From Rhizophagus irregularis (taxonomy: Eukaryota > Glomeromycota > Glomeromycetes > Glomerales > Glomeraceae): DNA of 64,000 nucleotides. A program made the translations under genes and the position numbers. Numbering within the stretch: the stretch's first letter is position 1; each line of letters begins with the position of its first letter. The notes beneath the pieces are model-generated. The model was not told the DNA's origin. It saw only the letters and a list, made by a program, of their open reading frames with translations, and did no database searches. Location of the stretch: the NCBI RefSeq assembly GCF_026210795.1, contig NC_089429.1:5146001-5210000 (forward strand). The letters are read 5' to 3'. This document shows, in pieces, positions 1 to 8,789 of this stretch.

Positions 1-210
1 TGTGTATTTTTTTTATTAAGTTATAATAAAAATTAGAATTTACTTTAATTTTTAACATAAAAATTGTAAATAATAAAAAATTCGTAAATAAAAATAAATT
101 TGCTTTCCCAAACTTAAAAAAAAAGGTGTTTATATAAAAGAAAAGGTGTTTATATTATTTTTGATTATTCAATAGTATCACATGCCCCTTGTATACGTTC
201 TACTGCATAT

Positions 211-870
211 GCAGTTTACAATCTCGTAAATTTTTGAAATATTTCAACCGTAATATTACGCAGGTTTACAGTTTCGTAAATTTTTGAAATATTTTAACCG
301 TAATATTACGCAGGTTTACAGTTTCGTAAATTTGCAGAATATTTTGATCGTAATATTACGCAGGTTTACAGTTTCGTAAATTTTCAAAATATTTTAACCG
401 TAATATTACGCAGATTTACAGTTTCGTAAATTTTCGAAATATTTCAACCGTAATATTACGCAGGTTTACAGTTTCGTAAATTTTCGAAATATTTTAACCG
501 TAATATTACGCAGGTTTACAGTTTCGTAAATTTTCAAAATATTTCAACCGTAATATTACGCAGGTTTACAGTTTCGTAAATTTTTGAAATATTTCAACCG
601 TAATATTACGCAGGTTTACAGTTTCGTAAATTTTCGAAATATTTCAACCGTAATATTACGCAGGTTTACAGTTTCGTAAATTTGCAGAATATTTTGACCG
701 TAATATTGCGTAAATCTTACGATATTGAAAACTTACGTAATATTTAACCGTAATATCACATAAATCTTACGAAATTGTAAACTTACGTAATATTTTGAAA
801 TTTTTCGAAATATTATGCCATAAACTTTCGTAAACTTACAAAATCGTAAACTTACGCAATTTTTCGCGCT
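211..870. repeat. 50-bp minisatellite array
   Basis: Ten head-to-tail copies of a 50-bp unit start at 211, 261, 311 and so on to 661, with few substitutions between them. Degenerate copies continue to about 870. Each unit holds the 12-bp palindrome CGTAATATTACG and the word GTTTCGTAAATTT. The array abuts the 5'-truncated gypsy pol sequence at about 887, so it either interrupted that element or is unrelated flanking DNA. No coding capacity is seen. Positions 1-210 are plain A+T-rich sequence with nothing recognisable. Confidence 0.95.
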
Positions 871-886
871 ATAAAATTTCCTAATG

Positions 887-1083
887 TAATATTAAGAGAA
901 AATGGAAAAGATATTGAAATACCAATAGAATATGAAAATAATGACGAAAATATTAATGACAATAATGATAGTGATGATAGTGAAGATGAAGATAGTGAAA
1001 ATGAATATGAAGAAACAAGTGAACGAGAAATATATTTAATAAATAATGAAGAAAAAGGACATATTATAGAGGAAAACTATTAG
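887..1083 (+). pseudogene. gypsy pol, protease-RT linker fragment
   Basis: One open frame reads through an acidic stretch rich in D, E, N and S and ends in EEKGHIIEENY followed by TAG at 1081-1083. The RT frame begins directly downstream in another phase. Acidic linkers between protease and RT are usual in fungal gypsy pol proteins. The 5' side runs into the minisatellite, so the start is lost. Confidence 0.55.
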
Positions 1084-1115
1084 GTCTTGGCCATAATAAT
1101 GGAGAGACATTAAAG

Positions 1116-1925
1116 ATGCACAAAGATTGGACAGACGAAATAAAATATAAAGATTTAGAGAGATTACAAGAGAAAGAATTAAAAGATTTAGTTAAAGAAT
1201 ACGAAGATATTTGTATATATGGGGATAAGAAAATAAGTAAAACAAATATAGTAGAATGCAATATAAGGTTGAAAGATGAAACGCCAATAAATCAAAAAGC
1301 ATATAGAGAAAGTACAGAAAATAGAGAAATAATAAAAAGAGAAATAGATAAAATGTTAAAAGAAGAGATAATACAAGAATCATGTAGTCCATGGTCGTCA
1401 CCAGTAGTAATAGTAAATAAGAAGACAGGAGATAAAAGATTTTGTATAGATTTTAGAAAAATAAATCAAATGACGATAACAGACGCATATCCCTTACCAA
1501 GAATAGATGACTTATTAGAAAAATTTAGAGTAGCAAAATGGTTTACAACAATTGATTTAGCAAGTGGATATTGGCAAATAGAGATGAAAGAAGAAGATAA
1601 AGAAAAGACAGCATTTATTTGTAGTCAAGGATTATACGAATTTAATGTTATGCCATTTGGGTTAAAAAATGCACCGGCAATATTTCAAAGAACAATGAAT
1701 AAAATATTTAAAGAATACTTAGATAAATTTATGAACGTATATATAGATGATATTATAATATATTCAAAAAATTGGGATGAACATTTACAACATATAAAGA
1801 TAGTATTAGAAGAATTGAGAAAAGCGAATATGATGTTAAAATTAAAGAAATGTGAATGGGCGAAAAAGAATGTAAAATATTTGGGACATATAGTAGGAAC
1901 AGATGGATTAAAACCAGATAATAAG
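1116..1925 (+). pseudogene. pol: gypsy reverse transcriptase domain (5' part of pol)
   Basis: This is the reverse transcriptase palm and fingers of a Ty3/gypsy polyprotein, which copies element RNA to DNA in cytoplasmic particles. Visible motifs are SPWSSPVVIVNKK, FCIDFRKINQMT, YPLPRIDDLL, TTIDLASGYWQI, MPFGLKNAPAIFQ and the catalytic YIDDIIIYS box near 1740. The reading continues to GTDGLKPDN and is cut at 1925 by the CACTA-like MITE. The ATG at 1116 is only the first Met of this frame, because the natural protein is a polyprotein starting far upstream. Confidence 0.93.
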
Positions 1926-2033
1926 CACAGGTCGAAAAGTGAAAAATCAGGCACCAATCGGTCACCAATCAGGTAGCTGATTGGTTACTGATTGGTGACC
2001 GATTGGTGACTGATTGGCATTTTCGCCAAATAC

Positions 2034-2968
2034 TAGAGTTCCGAATGGGTCAGGTCAGGTCAGGTTAATTGATAAACCTGACCTGAAATTTTTTTTCAGG
2101 TCAGGTCAGGTCAGGTTATATCAGGTTGTCTGTTTGACCTGACCTGACCTGAAACCTGAAAAATTTCAGAACTATTTTTATTAAAGTATTGAAAAAAAAT
2201 GGTACAAAACTTTTTTTTTTAATATAATATTATGAAAAAAAAACGTTTTTGCAACGTTTTTATTAAAATATTGAAAAAAATATTGCAAAACGTTTTTTTT
2301 AATATAACATTATGAAAAAAATGTTTATGCAACATTATTATTGAAATATCAAAAAAAAAACGTTACGAAACATTTTTTTAATATAATATTATGAAAAAAA
2401 CGTTTTCGCAACGTTTTTTCTCGAAATATTGCGATTCAACATTTTTATATTAAAATCATATAAAAAAGTGAATCCCAATACTGCAATTCACTTTTTTTAT
2501 ATAGAATTAATATAAAAAAGTGAATCGCAATATCGCAACTCACTTTTTTTATATAGAATTAATATAAAAAAGTGAATCGCAATATCGCAACTCACTTTTA
2601 TTATATAAAATCAATATAAAAAAGTGAATCGCAATATCGCAACTCACTTTTATTATATAAAATCAATATAAAAAGTGAATCGCAATATCGCAACTCACTT
2701 TTATTATATAAAATCAATATAAAAAAGTGAATCGCAATACCGCAACTCACTTTTATTATATAAAATCAATATAAAAAGTGAATCGCAATACTGCAACTCA
2801 CTTTTATTATATAGTAGTATCAATAGTAGTTTCAGGTCAACAGGTCAATCAGGTCAGGTCAATCTTCATACCTGACCTGAATTTTTTTCAAAAATCTCAT
2901 ACCTGACCTGAATTTCAGGTCAGGTCAGGTCAGGTTACCTGAATTTGGCTGACCTGTTCGGAGCTCTA
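2034..2968. mobile_element. hAT MITE nested in the CACTA-like MITE
   Basis: The ends TAGAGTTCCGAA and TTCGGAGCTCTA are near-perfect inverted repeats. They are flanked by a perfect 8-bp duplication CCAAATAC (2026-2033 and 2969-2976), diagnostic of hAT elements. Next to each end are runs of the word TCAGGTCAGG and its inverse, probably subterminal transposase-binding sites. The same terminal and subterminal sequences occur at 12776-12917 beside a hAT transposase gene, which suggests the source family. No coding sequence. Confidence 0.92.
2450..2815. repeat. Tandem ~60-bp repeats inside the hAT MITE
   Basis: Six to seven copies of a roughly 60-bp unit contain AAAAAGTGAATCGCAATAT followed by CGCAACTCACTTTT. 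Each is a hairpin with GTGA...TCAC-type stems. The preceding 2170-2450 region has weaker repeats built on AACGTTTTT and its inverse. Confidence 0.85.
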
Positions 2969-3404
2969 CCAAATACCGTCACCAATCAGGCAGTTTGCTA
3001 ACTTTTGATCCAGTGATCAGAAAAGGATGAAATATAGCTCATTGGAATCGTCTCAACAAGACGAATCTAATGGTAGTAAAATCGCATTTCTAAGATTAAT
3101 ACTTGATGAGAAATTAAGTAAAATATAAAAATAAAATGTATTATTTATATTTTATTTAATATTTTATTAACTATTAATCCTAGAGATGCGATTTTACTAC
3201 CATTAGATTCGTCTTGTTGAGACGATTCCAATGAGCTATATTTCATTCTTTTCTGATCACTGGATCAAAAGTTAGCAAACTGCCTGATTGGTGACGGTAT
3301 TTGGCGAAAATGCCAATCAGTCACCAATCGGTCACCAATCAGGTACCTGATTGGTGACCGATTGGTGACTGATTGATGCCTGATTTTTCACTTTTCGACC
3401 TGTG

Positions 3405-4025
3405 AAGAAAATAGAGAAGATTAAAAATTTAAAACTGCCAAAGAATATCAAACAAATAAGAGAAATAAATGGATTATGTTCATACTATAGAAAATTTGTG
3501 AAAGGATATTCAAAAATAGTAAAACCAATAATGGAATTAACGAGAAAGAATGTTCCTTTTGTATGGACAGATAAACAACAAAAAGCATTAGAAGAATTAA
3601 AAGAAAAATTAATAAATTATCCGATATTACAACATCCAAATTTTGAAAAAGAATTTATATTAATAACAGATGCATCAGGAGAAGGATTAGGAGCTATATT
3701 AGAACAATTAGATGAAAATAATAGAGAAATAGTTATTAGTTATGCAAGTAGAAGTTTAGTAAATGCAGAAAAGAGGTATCCGATAACAGAATTAGAATGT
3801 TTAGCAGTATTTTGGGGAATAGAATATTTTCATAAATATTTATTTGGAAGAAAATTTAAAGTAATAACAGACCATGCAGCATTAAAAGGATTTATAAGTA
3901 CATCAAAAGTTCCTAAAGGAAGAAGAGGAAGATGGATGATGGAATTACAACAATATGATTTTGAGATAATACATAGACCAGGAAAAGAAAATAAGAATGC
4001 TGATGCGATGTCAAGGTTAATATGA
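3405..4025 (+). pseudogene. pol: gypsy RT C-terminus and RNase H (middle part of pol)
   Basis: The pol reading resumes straight after the MITE. It shows the RT thumb (KKIEKIKNLKLPKN, then GLCSYYRKFVKGY) followed by RNase H with FILITDASGEGLGAIL, YPITELECLAVFW and VITDHAALKGF, ending in RPGKENKNADAMSRLI and a stop. The GTG at 3402 belongs to the MITE terminus, so it is not a start codon. The RNase H degrades the RNA strand during reverse transcription. Confidence 0.92.
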
Positions 4026-4095
4026 GAAAGATAAAAGTTTAGAAAATAATAAATAGTAATGAATAACGAGATAAATAAAAAAAAAAAAAAAAAAA

Positions 4096-4369
4096 ATGGT
4101 TGAAAGAATAGGATTAGAAATATATATATTTATAATTCATACAAATATAAATTATCATTGCATATTATTTGAAGATAAAGAAATAAAATTTATTTTACCA
4201 TTTGAAAACGAAATAGAAAATTTATTAACAAATGGATGAAAAAGAATATGATAAAATTGTAAAGAATATAGAAAAAGAAGAAAAATATGTACAAGAAAAT
4301 GGAGTTTTATATAAAATTAAAGATGAAAATAAATTTAGAGTAATAAGAAGATTTGAATTAGAAGGAATA
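4096..4369 (+). pseudogene. pol: gypsy pol, RNase H-integrase linker fragment
   Basis: Two short overlapping frames lie here. One runs from ATG at 4096 to TGA at 4237. The other starts at 4232 with MDEKEYDKIVKNIEK and reads YVQENGVLYKIKDENKFR up to the solo LTR at 4374. The second is in phase with the integrase frame beyond the LTR and matches the usual leader of the H2C2 integrase domain. The run of A at about 4077-4096 and the offset frames indicate decay. Confidence 0.6.
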
Positions 4370-4373
4370 ATGT

Positions 4374-5450
4374 TGTAAACGGTCGAATATCAAGCATGAA
4401 AAGATGATAAAATCCAATCACCAAATGTAATTGCCAAATATTAAGAACGAACAAATTGATTATGAATTGGCGTAGATGGATAAATAATTAGCCGAAAAGG
4501 ATAAACATTTAGGAAGAGTAATGATCTACATGATGTAATATTTATCAAATGATTGACAAAGAACCAATAGGATAAATAGAGTCGATCAATTGCGGCTTAG
4601 CAATCTTTAACAATAAGAACGATTAGAAAGAATAATTATAAGCCACAAAAGATAGATTATAAGCAAAACACATGAAGCGGATTGAAAGAACATATAAAAT
4701 AATGTCGGAAAGATTAAAGAACATAAAATAATATAAAAGATAATATAAAAAGATAATACAAAGATGTTATAAAAGATAATATATATAAAAGATAGCATAT
4801 TAAAAGATAGTGTATTTAAAATATAGATAGTATATTAGAAAGATAGTTCAAAGATAATATGTAAAAAGAACATAAAAGATAGTATATAGATAGAATAGAA
4901 AGTAGCATAAAATTTGTATAAAAAGAGAACGGAATTCAAAATAATTTCACAGTTCTCATCCACAGAACTCAATAAAAATATAAGTTTTATTTTTTTAATT
5001 ATTTGTTAGTAAAGTTTAATGTTAATTAAAGGTAATAGGTTCGCCCTAAACTTTAATTAATATTTGCTTAATTAATTTTAATTGAATAAATGGAAATTTT
5101 AAGATGAATTAAATATACACTTTTGGAAAGTAATAATTCGTAGCGAGAGCTATTGAAGTTTGAAATTAAAGGTAAAAGTGGATATAATTTGGGGAAAATT
5201 TAGAGAAGTTAAATTTTATATCGTTCGACGTTTTATATTACTAACGCTATTTATGTTGTGAACCAAGAATGTTGTTGTATATTGTTGTTATATGTTGTTC
5301 GTTGATTATGTTATTGTTAATTATGTTGTTGATAATTTGTTCGTTTGTTCAATTGTTCGTTCGTTCGTTCATTCGTTCGTTCGACCATGAGAATGCCCGT
5401 TCGATGTGGCAACTCTGTAAATTGATGACAGAGGGAATTGGGGGACCTCA
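4374..5450 (+). mobile_element. Solo LTR of another retrotransposon, in pol
   Basis: A 1077-bp insertion begins TGTAAACGG and ends GGACCTCA, so it has the TG...CA ends of an LTR. It is flanked by ATGT (4370-4373 and 5451-5454), possibly a 5-bp AATGT duplication. It splits the integrase frame, which continues in phase beyond it. A TATAAAA at 4917-4923 and an AATAAA near 4971 fit an LTR promoter and polyadenylation site, implying plus orientation. The sequence differs from the host element's own LTR at 6601, so it came from another family. No internal domain remains. Confidence 0.85.
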
Positions 5451-6536
5451 ATGTATATGATGCATGATCATAAATTATCAGCACATTTTGGGATCCAAGC
5501 TACATATGAAAAAGTAAAAGAAAAATATTGGTGGAAGAATATGAAACGAGATATAGAAAAATATGTAAAAAGTTGTGATAATTGTCAAAGAAGAAATAAT
5601 CCACAAGGGTTACATGAATTACATCCAATAGAAGTAAAAGAACCTTTTCATATGATTGGAATAGATGTAATAGGACCATTACCAAGAACAGAAGAAGGAA
5701 ATAAATATATAGTAGTAGCAATAGATTTCTTTACGAAATGGCCAGAAGCAAAAGCAATAAAAGAAGCAAATGCAAAAGAAATATCAAAATTTATTTATGA
5801 AGAAATAATTTGTCGACATGGATGTCCAAAGAAAATACTTACCGATAATGGATCAGAATTTAATAATCAATTAACTAAAAATCTTACAGAAAAATTTAAT
5901 GTTCAACATAAATTCTCGACTCCTTATCACCCTAAAACAAATGGATTAGTAGAACGATTTAATAAAACATTAATAGAATCATTGGCGAAATTAGTAAAAG
6001 AAAAATTAACGATATATAGAAATAGAGGATATGAAGATAAAAATTGGGATCAAAGAATAGCACCAATATTGTTTGCATATAGAAGTAAAATACAAAAATC
6101 AAGTAAAATGACACCATTTTATTTGACTTATGGAAGAAGAGTAATATTACCGAATGATGAAGAAGTTAAAGGAATTACAATGATTAAAAGAATAGAACAT
6201 ATAATAGAAGAATTACCAATAAAAAGATATGAAGCAAAGAAGAATATTGGAAAAGCACAAGAACAACAAAAGAAATATCATGACAAAATTGGAAAACGAA
6301 AACAAAACTTTCAAATAGGAGATAAAGTATTATACTTTGACGTGGCGAAATATAAAACACATACAGGAAAACTAGAAGAAAAATGAAAAGGACCGTATTA
6401 TATACATGAAGTAATAATAAATGGATCGTACAAAATTAAAGAATTAAATGGAAGAATTTTAAGAAGACCAGTAAATGGAGAATTATTAAAGGAATATTTT
6501 GATAGAGAAATATTTGAACCATATATAGTAATATAA
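5451..6536 (+). pseudogene. pol: gypsy integrase (3' part of pol)
   Basis: The integrase starts with the zinc-binding HHCC region (HDHKLSAHFGIQ ... SCDNCQRRN) and continues through the DDE core: FHMIGIDVIGPLP, KILTDNGSEFNNQL and YHPKTNGLVERFNKTLIE. A C-terminal part follows (IGDKVLYFDVAKYKT). TGA at 6384-6386 interrupts the reading, where a Trp would be expected before KGPYYIHE. The same frame then continues for 50 codons to ILRRPVNGELLKEYF and a TAA near 6535. It would insert element cDNA into the chromosome but cannot be made full length from this copy. Confidence 0.92.
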
Positions 6537-6585
6537 TATGTTTGAGACCTGAATTCGATTCTTAATTTATGGGACATAAATTTTT

Positions 6586-6910
6586 CAAGAGGAGGATAAA
6601 TGTAATAACTAAAAATATAATAAATAAATGACGCAGTAAATCCTGTGGCGCAGTAGGTCACATGATATGGTTACACAAGAAGAAATAGTTGGGAATACAA
6701 AAGTCACGTGACAAGTCACATGGCGCAGTAAGTGACAGATAAATATTTAGCCGATGGAATTTTGATAGAGAAAGAGTAGTAGATAGTAGAAATGATTTTC
6801 TTAAAATGTATAAATACAAGTGGATTTCGATAGGGAATTCGGCAGTTAAAAATTTTTGGAAAATAAAAAAAAAAATTTAATTTGCCCTTAAAAAAAAATA
6901 AACTAACACA
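6586..6910 (+). mobile_element. Polypurine tract and 3' LTR of the gypsy element
   Basis: The purine-rich AAGAGGAGGATAAA directly precedes TGTAATAACT at 6601, the expected plus-strand primer and LTR start. A TATAAATA box lies at 6809-6816. The right edge is uncertain; the last plausible CA is at 6909-6910, giving a 310-bp LTR. The 5' LTR lies outside the window or is lost, so the target duplication cannot be checked. Positions 6911-7106 hold only A+T-rich DNA. Confidence 0.7.
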
Positions 6911-7106
6911 TTCTTTTAACCTTTTTCTTATGATGAAAAAGAGGTGTCATTTTTAATGACCTAATAATGATTTATAATTTTGGGGAAACTATCGCAATTT
7001 AAAATTTTGGTAAGAAAATAATGCTTATGTACTTTTTGTAACTAATTTTTATTTTAAACCAAGCATATAATATATTCGAACTCAACACGTCGGTGGCAAC
7101 ATATGA

Positions 7107-7589
7107 TATTTTATTTTAATATCCTATGGGCGGCGTGTCACAACGTGGGCTAGGCGCATTCAGAATGCTGTGCAATATTATAAGACTTGTAGTAGAATAG
7201 GTTTTCATAAGCGGCCACCTTATCCAAGGTCTCGTCAAGATGTATATGCTTATATTGTGCACATTAGGAGAATAGTATCACGACTACCAAATAGGTGGTA
7301 CTGTACCTACTGTAAATCTTTTATTGATCGCGGATGGGAAGCCGATGCTTCCATGGATCAAGCGGTACGACTACATTTATATAGTTGCCCAAAGTATTTT
7401 AATTTCGACTATTATACTCATCATGCTGAAATGATCCAGAAAGCCTTTAGGAGATATATAGAAAGAAGGAACAATAAAGCGGCTAGGATTATCCAGAAAG
7501 TCGCTATCCCCTGGTTGTATAGATCAGGCTCTCCATTGATACAAAAGGCCGAGCAACGCTTCTACTACCTTGCAGTATCCCAAGTGTAA
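7107..7589 (+). CDS. Unknown protein with C2HC-like zinc site and IQ motif
   Basis: The frame is open from 7107 to the stop at 7587-7589, but I find no ATG in frame; the first Met-like codon is a GTG at 7170. The true start is therefore upstream across an intron, or has been lost to the neighbouring retroelement. Counting from the GTG, C45 and C48 (WYCTYCK) with H69 and C73 (LHLYSCP) could bind zinc. Residues 89-100 (IQKAFRRYIERR) match the IQ consensus, with a second IQ-like helix at 108-110, so calmodulin binding is possible. The sequence is clearly less A+T-rich than its surroundings. I do not recognise the family. Confidence 0.55.
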   Translation, partial: YFILISYGRRVTTWARRIQNAVQYYKTCSRIGFHKRPPYPRSRQDVYAYIVHIRRIVSRLPNRWYCTYCKSFIDRGWEADASMDQAVRLHLYSCPKYFNFDYYTHHAEMIQKAFRRYIERRNNKAARIIQKVAIPWLYRSGSPLIQKAEQRFYYLAVSQV

Positions 7590-7671
7590 ACCCCGAGGTT
7601 TATATTTATTTTTTCTCATTCGAATGAACAGGTAACTGAAGATTCATATTTATTACAAAGTACAAAAAATC

Positions 7672-8142
7672 ATGTCGACATATACCGAATTCGCAAGCAT
7701 TGTTAACAGCACTGACAGCACTAGTGAGGAGGTTATTTACGAGGCATCGCGCATTCAGCCTAATGTTGTCTCAAACGAAACTGTCCTCAAAATTATCCGC
7801 GCATTGAAAAACACTATAGTAGTCGCATTAGTATCTGGGTTTAGCAAAACCAGTTACCTCGTCCAGGATCACGTGAAGTATATCAAGCGAATCCAAACGG
7901 CAAATTCTCCTGTATCATATGTGAAGTTTGTGGCCAGAAAACTCTTCCCAGATAATGCGGCATATACTGCTAAGATAGCAAAAATCCGCGAATCATACAA
8001 GAATAAACAAGCTCTCCTAGATAAGCTTGAGGCCCTCTTCGAATTGTATTATAATGCGACTAAGGACTCATCAACTGGTCCCCCAAAGCGAGCTATTACT
8101 AAAAACGAGGCTGAGAAAACCTTAACAGAACTTCTTGCATAA
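7672..8142 (+). CDS. Unknown 156-residue protein
   Basis: A complete frame runs from ATG at 7672 to TAA at 8140-8142, 82 bp downstream of the IQ-motif gene and on the same strand. The product is soluble, has no signal peptide or membrane segment, and looks mostly helical, with a basic central part and a lysine-rich tail (KRAITKNEAEKTL). Codon use, with many C- and G-ending codons, matches the preceding gene and not the A+T-rich neighbours. The two may share an origin or a transcript. I recognise no domain. Its 3' end lies just before the broken end of the hAT gene at about 8175. Confidence 0.6.
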   Translation: MSTYTEFASIVNSTDSTSEEVIYEASRIQPNVVSNETVLKIIRALKNTIVVALVSGFSKTSYLVQDHVKYIKRIQTANSPVSYVKFVARKLFPDNAAYTAKIAKIRESYKNKQALLDKLEALFELYYNATKDSSTGPPKRAITKNEAEKTLTELLA

Positions 8143-8649
8143 GCGGCTCCTGTAGTCCTACGATCCTGTACGAATTTAGTCTATTGTGAATATTTTTTTC
8201 TCTTCAAGGCATTTTAAAAATGCATTTGCCAGATTTTTGCCTGAATGAGAACCCTTTAAATAAACAAAATCAAGAAGAATATCTCTAAGTTTCCAGTTAG
8301 CATCAATATAATGGCATGTTATGCCGAGAAATCCAAGAATATTAGGAGAGGTCCAAGCATCTAACGCAAAACTTATTTTTCCTGGAACGTTCTTCAATTT
8401 TAATAGGTAAGTAAATTAATTTAATTATATGATAATACACTGGTCGAAATCAAAACTTTCAGTCATGTGACAAATCGGCTGATCTGTCACACATTTCGGC
8501 CAAATTTCGTAAATTATTAAAAATCGGCCAAATTTTGACATATATGATTTATGGTCGATTTATTAATTTTGTTAATCAAACGTTACGCGTTACGTGTTAC
8601 GCGTATTAAAAGTTTAAAAAAGGATCATCTTATACATCCTTTTTTAAAC

Positions 8650-8780
8650 TTTTAATAATTTTTTTCTTCCCCTCCCCTTTCCTTTCCTTCGTTCCCCTTC
8701 CCTTCCCCGTTTCCCCTTCTTCCCCTTTCCCTTCCTTCTCTTTTCCTTCCTTCCCCTTCCCCCTTTCACTTTTTTCACTT
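8650..8780 (+). repeat. Polypyrimidine tract
   Basis: About 130 bases on the plus strand are almost entirely C and T, built from words such as CCCCTTCCC and CTTTCC. Such strand asymmetry can form triplex DNA. Read as RNA it leads straight into the first acceptor-like TTATAG of the downstream array. The minus strand reads as a low-complexity K/E/G frame, which I regard as non-genic. Confidence 0.8.
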
Positions 8781-8789
8781 TTTTTTATA

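Larger units (their letters stand above)
1926..3404. mobile_element. CACTA/CMC-like foldback MITE inserted in pol
   Basis: The left end reads CACAGGTCGAAAAGTGAA and the right end is its exact inverse. The element is flanked by a 3-bp duplication AAG (1923-1925 and 3405-3407), as expected for CMC (EnSpm/CACTA) elements. Without the hAT insert (2034-2968) it is about 540 bp and almost wholly palindromic: the left arm returns inverted at about 3160-3404 around a short A+T-rich loop near 3110-3170. The arms carry repeats of the word ACCAATCGGTCACCAATCAG. It codes for nothing and would depend on another element's transposase. Confidence 0.85.
887..6910 (+). mobile_element. Ty3/gypsy LTR retrotransposon, 5'-truncated, with nested insertions
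   Basis: The order RT, RNase H, integrase, then a purine-rich tract and an LTR is that of the Ty3/gypsy class. The 5' LTR, gag and protease are absent from the window. The copy is dead: a stop at 1081-1083 separates an upstream pol frame from the RT frame, stops end the RNase H frame at 4023-4025 and the integrase frame at 6384-6386, and two unrelated elements sit inside (1926-3404 and 4374-5450). At both insertion points the pol frame continues on the far side once the insert and one target-duplication copy are discounted, so the insertions are clean and later than the element. Confidence 0.9.

Noticed and set aside
5269-5460. Plus-strand frame of Leu/Ile/Val/Phe with a serine tail
   Set aside because: Lies inside the solo LTR and reads through GTTCGTTC simple repeats.
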